NCBI RefSeq assembly: GCF_044761985.1
Contig: NZ_JBIWDK010000007.1
Span: forward strand, 62,001 to 126,000
Direction of reading: 5' to 3'
Length of the DNA: 64,000 bases
Source of the DNA: Peribacillus sp044761985
Lineage (GTDB): Bacteria; Bacillota; Bacilli; Bacillales; DSM-1321
The translations under genes and the position numbers were made by a program. Each line of letters begins with the position of its first letter. The stretch's first letter is position 1. Below are positions 44,981-52,548 of this stretch, one piece after another. The notes beneath the pieces were generated by a model that saw only the letters and a program-made list of their open reading frames with translations, did not search any database and was not told where the DNA came from.

Positions 44981-45544
44981 ATGCAAGAATATATATATCA
45001 TATGGTTCCTAAAGAGATGATTGGCGACAAACTTATACCATTACATGCATTAGGTAAAACCTTTCCTCATTTGTATGAGAAATATAGGAGAAAGTATTTG
45101 GATCACCCTGAGAGACCAAAATTGCTAACAAAACAAATTCCAAAACTTAATTGTTTATGGAATGATGTCCTTCATTTTCTACCTCTACATCCTTACTTTG
45201 TTTATGAAGCTCTCACAAGCTTAGGAATAAAAACTAAAGAAGAACAAAATTTTTTTAAAATCCCCATTGAAAGACTAACACATAATAGAAATGCTATATA
45301 TCTATACACAAAAGAGAAATATAAAGGTCCAGCGGAAGATATTGAAGAAGATGAAATTAAGCTATTGAACATTGAGACTTATAAAGAACTTAAAGAAATA
45401 CCCGCTGCATCAGTAGAATATTACAAAACTGAAAATGAAAAGGGTAACAGATTTGGTCTCTTTCCATACATTCCCCATTTATTAAGTCTGGGAGAGGTTG
45501 AAATAAATAATGTGGAGATTATATCTTGGAACCAATTAAAATGA
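44981..45544 (+). CDS. Hypothetical protein, 187 aa
   Basis: A soluble protein starting MQEYIYHMVPKEMIGDKLIP, rich in aromatic and proline residues (LHFLPLHPYFVYEALTSLG) with an acidic segment EDIEEDEIKLLNI. It has no signal, membrane helix or catalytic motif. It looks like the lineage-specific proteins of the Bacillus cereus group, perhaps acting on or protecting against a small molecule, but I cannot assign a function. GGAGGTG lies 5 bp before the ATG. A double hairpin at 44833-44890 may attenuate it. Confidence 0.65.
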   Translation: MQEYIYHMVPKEMIGDKLIPLHALGKTFPHLYEKYRRKYLDHPERPKLLTKQIPKLNCLWNDVLHFLPLHPYFVYEALTSLGIKTKEEQNFFKIPIERLTHNRNAIYLYTKEKYKGPAEDIEEDEIKLLNIETYKELKEIPAASVEYYKTENEKGNRFGLFPYIPHLLSLGEVEINNVEIISWNQLK

Positions 45545-45610
45545 ATCGCCTTTTGGTGAGGAAATGAAATATATACTTTGATCTTTATATTTTCATAAGA
45601 GGTGAATTCA

Positions 45611-46132
45611 ATGGTTATAAGAAGAGCAACATTAGCAGATGCGATAGATATTGCGAAGGTACACGTTGATAGTTGGAGATCTACTTATAAAAACATCATT
45701 CCAGATGAACTTTTAAAGAAATTATCATATGATCAGCGGACTGACTTGTGGATCCGTAATATTTCTAAAGAAGGAAATTATGTCTTTGTAGCAGAAAATA
45801 ATGAAGGAGAAATCGTAGGCTTTGCCGATTGCGGTAAAAAAGAAAAGAATACTGTCACTGAATCTGGTGATTTAACTTCTATTTATCTCCTTGAAGAGTA
45901 TCAAGGAAAAGGGATTGGAAAGCAACTATTGAAACAGCTTTTTCTTCAATTTCAAGCACTTGGTTTCAATAGAGTATTTGTTGAAGTATTGGAAGATAAT
46001 AATACCCGTTATTTCTATGAGTATTATGATGCAAACCTACTTAAATCAGAAAAAATAACAATCGCAGGTGCTGAAATGAATCTTTTGATATACGAGTGGA
46101 ATAACCTTAACCAAGTCTTATCTAAGTTCTGA
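45611..46132 (+). CDS. GNAT-family N-acetyltransferase
   Basis: A 173-aa acetyltransferase that begins MVIRRATLADAIDIAKVHVD, typical of GNATs annotated as acetyltransferases of unknown substrate. It has DSWRSTYKNIIPDELL, the acetyl-CoA loop LLEEYQGKGIGKQLLKQLFL near residue 100, and VFVEVLEDNNTRYFYEYYDA. ATG 45611 follows AGAGGTG at 7 bp; the GTG three codons earlier belongs to that site. Confidence 0.85.
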   Translation: MVIRRATLADAIDIAKVHVDSWRSTYKNIIPDELLKKLSYDQRTDLWIRNISKEGNYVFVAENNEGEIVGFADCGKKEKNTVTESGDLTSIYLLEEYQGKGIGKQLLKQLFLQFQALGFNRVFVEVLEDNNTRYFYEYYDANLLKSEKITIAGAEMNLLIYEWNNLNQVLSKF

Positions 46133-46239
46133 CCACTTTAGTTGGATCAATACCTTCCAACAAATAGAGTGATAGGAAAACTAAGTACATTCCGTTTATT
46201 ATAATTAATTTCAATTGTAGAGTTAGTAGGAGAAAGAAG

Positions 46240-46392
46240 ATGAAATTTAGAAAAAGGAAAAGAGATAGGCTGAAAGGCTTTTTTAAAGATATCTTAGAGG
46301 AGCTAAGTGCGTCCATTATATTTGAAGTGGTTTGGTACATCATTATGCTTATTCCTAGAATGATGATTCGCATAGTCAAGAATATTTGGTGA
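46240..46392 (+). CDS. Small basic amphipathic protein, 50 aa
   Basis: Start MKFRKRKRDRLKGFFKDILE, then a hydrophobic stretch ASIIFEVVWYIIMLIPRMMI and end RIVKNIW. AGGAGA lies 7 bp before the ATG. A basic N-terminus plus one membrane-type helix suggests a small membrane protein. A second, broken copy of its C-terminus lies at 42941-42982, showing it is a small family in this genome. Confidence 0.55.
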   Translation: MKFRKRKRDRLKGFFKDILEELSASIIFEVVWYIIMLIPRMMIRIVKNIW

Positions 46393-46487
46393 ATATAATT
46401 ACATAAAAAGAAACCCACTTGAATCAATCTACAAAATGGGTTCTTCTCATATACGCTACTATAATCGTTGATTAAGGTTCCAAAACT

Positions 46488-47765
46488 TCATGCCTTTATC
46501 TGTATGAAGTTTTTTTTGTGATACACACTTAAAATTAAACCGAACAAGAAGGCGTTAATCATGGCAGATAATGCACCATAGCTCATAAATGGAAGGGATA
46601 GGCTTATGATCGGTAATAAGCCGAGAGACATTCCGATGCTGATGGTTACTTGTGCAGTGAATATGGCAAAACAGCCGGAAACAAGCATTTTCCCAAAAGG
46701 GTCTTTCACAGTTTGGAATATACGAGAAATTCGCCAAATCATCCATAAAAATAGGAGACCTATGAGCAAGGCCCCAACCCAGCCAAGATTATAGGTAATG
46801 GTGACAAAGATAAAATCCGTCATCATTTCATTAGAAAAATCAAACGCTCCAAGGGAACCAAAATGACCAAACCATCCGGCATCCTCAATTAGCCTTTCTA
46901 GTTTCAAATAGGTATACCCTGATGTCTCACTGAATTTTTCAGGCGTAACGAAGGCAGTAAGTCGTTGAAATTGATAGATCTTTATATCTTTCAAGGATAT
47001 CGAGACTAGTATAAGGGAAACACATGCAGTAAACAGGACCCCAGCCGTGATAAGGAGTTTCTTTTTACTTAGGCCGCTTCGCCAGACCATTACAGCAACC
47101 ATCAATGAGTAAAGCCCCACCGCCTGCACGTTGACTGTATTCATAAACAAATAGACCGAACAAATGTATAAAAAGGCAGCCAAATAAACATTCATCTTTT
47201 TCGATTGCAGTATTCCGGCCCAGGCCAGGAGGAAAATAGGCAGAACTACAATAGAATCGACCGACATTAAGCCCAGAATATTCAGTTGAGGACGCCCGTG
47301 CACGATTACATTGGAAAATATGAACTGAACAAGAATCAGACATCCCACCGTAAAGAAAACCCAGCCCCATCTTTGTAATTTACGATAATCGAAAAAAAGT
47401 AGGAGGCAGGCCAAAATGACACTTCCTGTTACAGAATATACCTGTTTCAGTACGGAAAAGGTATGACCATCCTTAAATAAGAAGGATAATAAAAACAGAC
47501 CCGTAGCGGACATGAACAGAAACATGCTCATTAGCTTCCAATCGATTTTTGGTCTGTGCAGCTTGTCCATCTTCAGTCCAATGTCAGAGGGGTTACCCAT
47601 ATTCCTAACAGCCATTTCCTCTGCTTCGTCCTCTTGATAACCTTTTTTGATCCATTCGGTTTTGGATTGATGCAAATGGTTCTTAAATTCAGCTTCTATA
47701 TACTTTTTGGCTTCTTTTGATCGGATATACGACGAAACCTCATCTAAAAATTGATTGCTTCTCAA
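46488..47765 (-). CDS. FtsW/RodA/SpoVE-family membrane protein with N-terminal prefix domain
   Basis: A 425-aa protein. The first ~75 residues form a soluble 'permease prefix' domain (FLDEVSSYIRSKEAKKYIEA; AEEMAVRNMGNPSDIG). About nine or ten membrane helices follow, with the SEDS-type C-terminal region FTAQVTISIGMSLGLLPIIS and LPFMSYGAL. SEDS proteins polymerise peptidoglycan glycan strands. Its start overlaps the PadR-like gene by 4 bp. Together with the sigma factor upstream it looks like an envelope-stress or growth module. Whether it keeps polymerase activity is uncertain. Confidence 0.8.
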   Translation of the reverse strand: MRSNQFLDEVSSYIRSKEAKKYIEAEFKNHLHQSKTEWIKKGYQEDEAEEMAVRNMGNPSDIGLKMDKLHRPKIDWKLMSMFLFMSATGLFLLSFLFKDGHTFSVLKQVYSVTGSVILACLLLFFDYRKLQRWGWVFFTVGCLILVQFIFSNVIVHGRPQLNILGLMSVDSIVVLPIFLLAWAGILQSKKMNVYLAAFLYICSVYLFMNTVNVQAVGLYSLMVAVMVWRSGLSKKKLLITAGVLFTACVSLILVSISLKDIKIYQFQRLTAFVTPEKFSETSGYTYLKLERLIEDAGWFGHFGSLGAFDFSNEMMTDFIFVTITYNLGWVGALLIGLLFLWMIWRISRIFQTVKDPFGKMLVSGCFAIFTAQVTISIGMSLGLLPIISLSLPFMSYGALSAMINAFLFGLILSVYHKKNFIQIKA

Positions 47766-48181
47766 TCGCCTCTTCCTCCTTCAAACGCTGTCCTCCAAAG
47801 AGCTGAGGCAGAACCACTTTTTGATTCCTTTTTCTTTAGCCACTTTTTCGCACGTTCATCCAAGGAATAGAGTTTCCTTTCATCCGTTTCCCAAAAAGAC
47901 AGGAGCCAGCCTTCCTTCTCAAGCTCATGCAAGACAGTATACAAGGAACCATCTTTACCTTCAAAATTCCGGATGCCTTTCTGGTAGAGCGATTCATTAA
48001 TTTGATAACCACTTTTCTCCTTATCCAATGATCTGAAAATGGCAATCATGATGTCTTCCATGCTCGCATCCTGCTTTTTGATAGAAGAATGGATGGAACT
48101 TCTATGGTCATCCGTGAATTTCAATTCAGGAAATGTATGTTTTTTCATAGCCGATTTCAAGCGTGTTAATTTATCTTCCAT
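47762..48181 (-). CDS. PadR-like winged-helix regulator
   Basis: A 139-aa protein: residues about 35-115 match PadR winged helices (IMIAIFRSLDKEKSGYQINE; DGSLYTVLHELEKEGWLLSF; WETDERKLYSLDERAKKWL). It overlaps the sigma gene by 11 bp and the membrane protein by 4 bp. PadR proteins often pair with 'permease prefix' membrane proteins, as here, and may modulate the operon. Confidence 0.82.
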   Translation of the reverse strand: MEDKLTRLKSAMKKHTFPELKFTDDHRSSIHSSIKKQDASMEDIMIAIFRSLDKEKSGYQINESLYQKGIRNFEGKDGSLYTVLHELEKEGWLLSFWETDERKLYSLDERAKKWLKKKESKSGSASALWRTAFEGGRGD

Positions 48182-48701
48182 CGGTAGATTCCTCCCAATA
48201 GGTTTTTAGCCTTCTTTTCGCCTGGCGCATACGGGTCTTCACAGTGCCGAGTTTGACCCCGGTAATTTCAGAGATCTCCTTGAGCTTCATTTCCTGAAAA
48301 TAATGAAGGTAAATCAGCTCGCGATACTGAATCGGCAGGGCCATGACTGCATCAGCCAGTTTTCTATCTTCATCCTGCTGAATGACATCATCTTCCACAT
48401 TATTGGTAGAAGTCCATTCAAGCTCCTGATCCGCAGTCGAAACGTTTCGGAAGTACCAGCTTTTCCTATAATCCTTACAATGATTAATAGCGATTTTCCA
48501 AAGCCACGTCCGTATACTAGATTGTTGGTTATATGTAGGCAAAGCTTTATAAGATTTGATGAAGATCTCCTGTGTCAGGTCCTCGGCGACAACTGCATCT
48601 TTTACATAGGAATAGACCAATTGCAAAATATCCTGACCATAAAGGGACATCATTTCATCAAATAAGGCTTCATCATCTTTCAATTGAGACCACTTCAACA
48701 C
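48171..48701 (-). CDS. ECF-type sigma-70 family sigma factor
   Basis: A 176-aa sigma factor. Region 2 (about 20-90) has YSYVKDAVVAEDLTQEIFIK and IRTWLWKIAINHCKDYRKSW; region 4 (about 115-170) has ALPIQYRELIYLHYFQEMKL and ISEITGVKLGTVKTRMRQAK. The best start is GTG 48701 or TTG 48698, placed 5-8 bp after GGAGG; a TTG further upstream would sit in the ribosome site. An ECF-like promoter lies just upstream, so it probably drives its own operon. No classic anti-sigma factor is seen; the membrane protein or PadR may serve as control. Confidence 0.9.
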   Translation of the reverse strand: MLKWSQLKDDEALFDEMMSLYGQDILQLVYSYVKDAVVAEDLTQEIFIKSYKALPTYNQQSSIRTWLWKIAINHCKDYRKSWYFRNVSTADQELEWTSTNNVEDDVIQQDEDRKLADAVMALPIQYRELIYLHYFQEMKLKEISEITGVKLGTVKTRMRQAKRRLKTYWEESTDGR

Positions 48702-48744
48702 AAACTCCTCCAAAACAGTTCACACTTCCTTTCCTAGATATATA

Positions 48745-48771
48745 GACGATAGTACTTATAAGAAGGTTTTC
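48745..48771 (-). promoter_or_regulatory. ECF sigma-type autoregulatory promoter
   Basis: Leftward, GAAAAC (48766-48771) is followed after 17 bp by CGTC (48745-48748). This matches the AAC...CGTC pattern of ECF promoters in Bacillus and lies about 45 bp before the sigma start. Confidence 0.6.
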
Positions 48772-48904
48772 TATTTTTATAAAATTATCCCATTTGTTGT
48801 GATGGCAGTTGAAAATAAGAAATATTGATTGATTTATAATGAAGTATTCTGTATATCCGATTGTTGAATACTATAAGTAAAAATAGTGTAGGAGGGGTTA
48901 CAAT

Positions 48905-49360
48905 TTGGAGATGGAAGGAATAAAGACCATATTAAGTGAAACATTTGAGGGCCCGGAAGGCAACTCGAGTTGGTTCACTGAATCGAAGCCAGGGAGTGGA
49001 TTGTTCGGCACTATTGATCCATTAAGCTCTGAGGAGGCTTCGGTACTAATCGAAGGCGTGACGATCGCGGCTCATACGGATCACACACGTTACCACTTAT
49101 GGGCGAATAACCAATCATTGGAGGGCAAGGAGCAGGATTTCAATTGGGATGAAAGTTGGGAAATCGGAGCAGTGACAAGCGGTGAATGGGAGGACATAAA
49201 GAATGGGCTTCATCATGAATACATGAAGATGGATGAATACATCAGTCAGGAACGAGATATGAATTCTTCTACGGCCACTATTCTCTTAGGGGCATTGGCC
49301 CATGCTGCATATCATTTAGGAGCAATCAGGCAGATGGTCAAGGGTATAAATAACTTATAA
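48905..49360 (+). CDS. DinB-family protein
   Basis: A 151-aa four-helix-bundle DinB/YfiT-type protein. Metal-ligand histidines are visible in AAHTDHTRYHLW near residue 57 and AHAAYHLGAIRQM near 138. Relatives are thiol-dependent or metal-dependent enzymes of mostly unknown substrates. TTG 48905 follows AGGAGG at about 9 bp; ATG two codons later is an alternative start. Confidence 0.75.
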   Translation: MEMEGIKTILSETFEGPEGNSSWFTESKPGSGLFGTIDPLSSEEASVLIEGVTIAAHTDHTRYHLWANNQSLEGKEQDFNWDESWEIGAVTSGEWEDIKNGLHHEYMKMDEYISQERDMNSSTATILLGALAHAAYHLGAIRQMVKGINNL

Positions 49361-49392
49361 GGGGTGTGAGTTGGTTGAAGATTGTGGCTATC

Positions 49393-49415
49393 TTTAACGG
49401 GACAGGTTAGTGGAA
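49393..49415 (+). repeat. Dispersed hairpin repeat, degenerate copy
   Basis: TTTAACGGGACAGGTTAGTG; the same core as 49866. Confidence 0.55.
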
Positions 49416-49463
49416 GAACATATTGAGGACGTACTCTCAATAAGCAATACACACCTGATAATT

Positions 49464-49697
49464 TTATAGGGTGAATACTTCGACTATTATTACTATCGTC
49501 CCTAAAAATAAAGCCACAGTTAAAAAGAACCACACTAATAGGTTTACTGGATTATGAAGTCCCATAACCTCTTGCCACGTAGCTTTATGAGCCCTGTCAT
49601 TTACCTGATATCTTTTAAGCTGAATGTATAAATAAATATTTATTACAATTGAAATTATTATTAAAATAACTAAAAATGAAGTGAAAGTTATATCCAT
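49464..49697 (-). CDS. Small two-helix membrane protein, 77 aa
   Basis: Helix 1 FLVILIIISIVINIYLYIQL, basic linker, helix 2 LVWFFLTVALFLGTIVIIVE. The ribosome site is weak (AGAAGGG about 12 bp before ATG). No family recognised. It is flanked on both sides by dispersed hairpin repeats. Confidence 0.5.
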   Translation of the reverse strand: MDITFTSFLVILIIISIVINIYLYIQLKRYQVNDRAHKATWQEVMGLHNPVNLLVWFFLTVALFLGTIVIIVEVFTL

Positions 49698-49865
49698 ATT
49701 AAATTCATTCCCTTCTGCTCTTAGAATTTAAGTGGAAATTATAACATCATTATTTTATTTTAACATATATAACCAAATCCTTTGCGTGTTTTCAATCAAC
49801 CTTAAACATAGCCTGATATAAACATTGTTTAAAAGAAATAATACACTGTTTTGTGATGTTTCTAA

Positions 49866-49893
49866 TTTAAACTAACGGGGCAGGTTAGTGAAA
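49866..49893 (+). repeat. Dispersed hairpin repeat copy
   Basis: AAACTAACGGGGCAGGTTAG with flanking TTT and TGAAA: the closest copy to the consensus hairpin arms. The left half of the 86-bp unit is degenerate. The gap 49698-49956 otherwise has no gene I can support. Confidence 0.7.
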
Positions 49894-49956
49894 CTTTAGT
49901 ATCTAGTTCGTAAAAATACGATATGGAACCATTTAAGTCTAAAAGGAGGGATTGAA

Positions 49957-50040
49957 TTGAGTTTCGCTACTTGGTTTGCTGTCGGCATTGGCACAGCTAT
50001 TGCAATAGGTTTATTCGGAAAATTGAAAAGGAAAGAATAA
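49957..50040 (+). CDS. Very small membrane peptide, 27 aa
   Basis: TTG start 7 bp after AAAGGAGGG, a strong ribosome site. Product MSFATWFAVGIGTAIAIGLF then GKLKRKE: a single glycine-rich membrane helix with a basic tail, the shape of small membrane regulators or type I toxin-like peptides. The excellent ribosome site argues it is translated. No antisense RNA is evident. Confidence 0.5.
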   Translation: MSFATWFAVGIGTAIAIGLFGKLKRKE

Positions 50041-50076
50041 AACTGTTTCTTCATATTGAAGAAAGGTTCATTTTTT

Positions 50077-50098
50077 ACTAATGGGTGCGTTAGTTGAA
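50077..50098 (+). repeat. Dispersed hairpin repeat, degenerate copy
   Basis: ACTAATGGGTGCGTTAGTTG plus AA, arms retained. The remaining gap up to 50277 holds a terminator only. Confidence 0.5.
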
Positions 50099-50194
50099 GA
50101 TATAAAAATCATAGTACGTTATAGAGGAGATCGTTGCTATCCCTTTTATCTTCTTTACATCAACTAAGGGACTTAAAAATAGCCCATAAAAAAA

Positions 50195-50225
50195 GAGAGC
50201 AGCTGTATAATTTACAGCTGCTCTC
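50195..50225. terminator. Terminator of the M28 aminopeptidase gene
   Basis: GAGAGCAGCTGTA and TACAGCTGCTCTC form a perfect 13-bp stem, with an A run on the left side (a T run for the leftward gene). Confidence 0.85.
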
Positions 50226-50277
50226 CTGATTTTAAAGCCCCAATATTAATCTCGTAATCTCCTGTACAATGCAATAC

Positions 50278-51669
50278 TTAGTCTACAGGACGGTCCTCAA
50301 AGTCATAGTCCACCGTGACAGGAGCGACCCGTGCATTTTTTAATGCCGGCGTTTCCGGACGGGCAATTTGATACACGCTGGCACCGACAATTTCAGCTGC
50401 TTGCTGTAATTTTTCTTTCGAGATCTTATCCAGTGTATCTGTAGGCTGGTGATACCAAGGCTCTACAGGGGAGTGGATGAACAGGGCGGATGGAATGCCA
50501 AGCTCATGGAATGGTTGGTGGTCACTTCTGCCAAGCTGTCCAAAAGGAATCGCCACATCCATTGTTCTTGCTCCTGCTGAGGAACCCAGGTCCGTTACAA
50601 GGTTTTTCTTTCCATCGATGGTATACATGATCAAACCGCCTGCTGGATTATCCGCTCCTGCATCACGTCCACCTATCATATCCATTTGGAAGTGAGCCAC
50701 CATGCGGTCTACATCCGATTTGGGAAGGGAATTCGCATAGAAGGATGATCCAACGAGCCCTCTTTCCTCCGCTCCGAACGTCATGAAGCGAATTTCCGTG
50801 TCAATTGGCGTTTTGGCCAGGATTCTTGCCAATTCCAGCACAGCCGATACACCCGAAGCATCATCGTTTGCGCCAGGGCCGCCTGGGACAGAATCATGGT
50901 GGGCCCCAACCGTGATGATTTGACCATTATCCTTATTAGGTTTTGGCTTTAGGGAAGCGATGACATTGTAGGATGTCTTTTCGATTCTTTCGACTTTACC
51001 CACTTCCAGAGTGGCTGTGACCGGTTTCGTTTTAAGCTGTTCGACCAGTTCTACCCCTTGGGCTTGGGTAATGGCTACAGCAGGTATATTTTGCCCGGCT
51101 GATACTTGTCCAAAGTTATTTCCTGAAGGGGAGTTGTTGTACATCAAGACGCCAACCGCTCCCTTATTTAGGACATTCTGAACCTTATCAACAAAGTTAA
51201 TGTCCCCACGTTCGATTAGGGCAATTTTCCCGGATACATCGCCAATCTCCTCTGGTTTTGCTTTTCCAACATAAACAAGTTCAGCCGTGACCTTCCCGCT
51301 GATACTGCCGCTAAAGGCACGCGGTGTTCCTCCTAAATCGCTGTCACCAAGTTTAACTTTTACAATCTGTACCGTATCATAGATGGGAAAAGGCTGAATC
51401 TTTGTTTCAAAACCTAGACTCTTAAACTGGCTTTCTATGTATTTGACTGCACGGATCTCGCCTTCTGTACCAGCTGCCCTCGGTTCCTCTGAAAGATAGG
51501 CAATCGTGTTATACATGTTGTCCGCACTGATTTTTTTAATTACTTTGTTATCAAAAGCTGTGCTGGACTGGGCATTTGGTGCCCCGTTTCCGTTTGGTTG
51601 TGCCAATGCTGTACCAGATGATAGAACCATCCCCGTAGCTAATAGAACTGTTAATGATTTTCTATACAT
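50278..51669 (-). CDS. Secreted M28-family aminopeptidase with PA domain
   Basis: A 463-aa exported zinc aminopeptidase resembling B. subtilis YwaD. The signal peptide MYRKSLTVLLATGMVLSSGT ends at ALA-Q. A PA (protease-associated) insert spans about 130-225 (KIALIERGDINFVDKVQNVL). The M28 core shows metal ligands in TVGAHHDSVPGGPGANDDAS, catalytic Glu in FGAEERGLVGSSFY, then FQMDMIGGRD and a late RSDHQPFHELG. It likely trims peptides outside the cell for nutrition. It is monocistronic with a strong terminator. Confidence 0.9.
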   Translation of the reverse strand: MYRKSLTVLLATGMVLSSGTALAQPNGNGAPNAQSSTAFDNKVIKKISADNMYNTIAYLSEEPRAAGTEGEIRAVKYIESQFKSLGFETKIQPFPIYDTVQIVKVKLGDSDLGGTPRAFSGSISGKVTAELVYVGKAKPEEIGDVSGKIALIERGDINFVDKVQNVLNKGAVGVLMYNNSPSGNNFGQVSAGQNIPAVAITQAQGVELVEQLKTKPVTATLEVGKVERIEKTSYNVIASLKPKPNKDNGQIITVGAHHDSVPGGPGANDDASGVSAVLELARILAKTPIDTEIRFMTFGAEERGLVGSSFYANSLPKSDVDRMVAHFQMDMIGGRDAGADNPAGGLIMYTIDGKKNLVTDLGSSAGARTMDVAIPFGQLGRSDHQPFHELGIPSALFIHSPVEPWYHQPTDTLDKISKEKLQQAAEIVGASVYQIARPETPALKNARVAPVTVDYDFEDRPVD

Positions 51670-51898
51670 AAAATCCCACCTTCGTCATATTATCCCTAAT
51701 TATGTAATTTACTGAATAGTTTGTAAATGAGTCGTTAGTCTGTAAAATCCAACAATCAGTCGGTATCTGACCCCTACTTTTATCCTGATAGCTAGGGAAA
51801 TCCGGGTAGGGAAAAAGGTATCCATCTATCTTTTGCCGAAAAGATAAGGGACTAGTAGAAATGCTTTTTAGTAGGGAATAGATTTAGGAGGGAAAGGA

Positions 51899-52464
51899 TT
51901 GAAACAAACCTTATTGATCATTGATGCACAACAGGATTTAATGGAAGGGAACTCAGAGGAACAAGGGGTTTTTGAGAAAGAAAGGCTCATTCATACGATT
52001 AATACTGTCATTGAAAAAGCGATACGTGAAGGGATTCCCGTTGTTTTCATCAGGGATTTAGATGTGGCAAATGGTGAAGACCTGGATTTCAGATACATAG
52101 AGATATTAACGTTCCATCAACGGCTACTATCTTGGACAAAGCGGCCACCAATTCGTTTTATGGCACACCGTTGAACGAACATTTACGTGAAAACCATGTG
52201 GAGCACCTTGTGATAATGGGATGCAAGACCGAGCATTGTATTGATACGGCCGTACGTACAGCAACGATCAATCAGTATGATGTCACGTTAGTGGGGGATG
52301 GACACTCCACGACTGACTCGAAAATCCTATCGGCCAAACAAATCATCCTCCATCACAACGAGACCCTCCATGGTCACTATAATGTAGATAACTTTTCCCT
52401 TGTTAGACAATCTACTGAAGATGTATTTAACCCAGGCCATAGTGAATACCGATCATCCAATTAA
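51899..52464 (+). pseudogene. Isochorismatase-like cysteine hydrolase, frameshifted
   Basis: The first part reads MKQTLLIIDAQQDLMEGNSE with catalytic Asp in IIDAQQD and continues to VFIRDLDVANGED. Near 52080 the frame must shift to continue as GFQIHRDINVPSTATILDK, then ATNSFYGTPL, VIMGCKTEHCIDTAVRTA with the nucleophilic cysteine, and VTLVGDGHSTTDS. Both halves are otherwise well conserved, so this is a recent one-base change (or a sequencing error). TTG 51899 follows AGGAGGG. Relatives hydrolyse amides or isochorismate. Confidence 0.8.
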
Positions 52465-52548
52465 AACGGATAAGGAAATGGCGATAAAAGAAACAACCAA
52501 AAAGATGTGGACCTATAACAGATCCACAGCTCTTTATCTTTCATTCCT

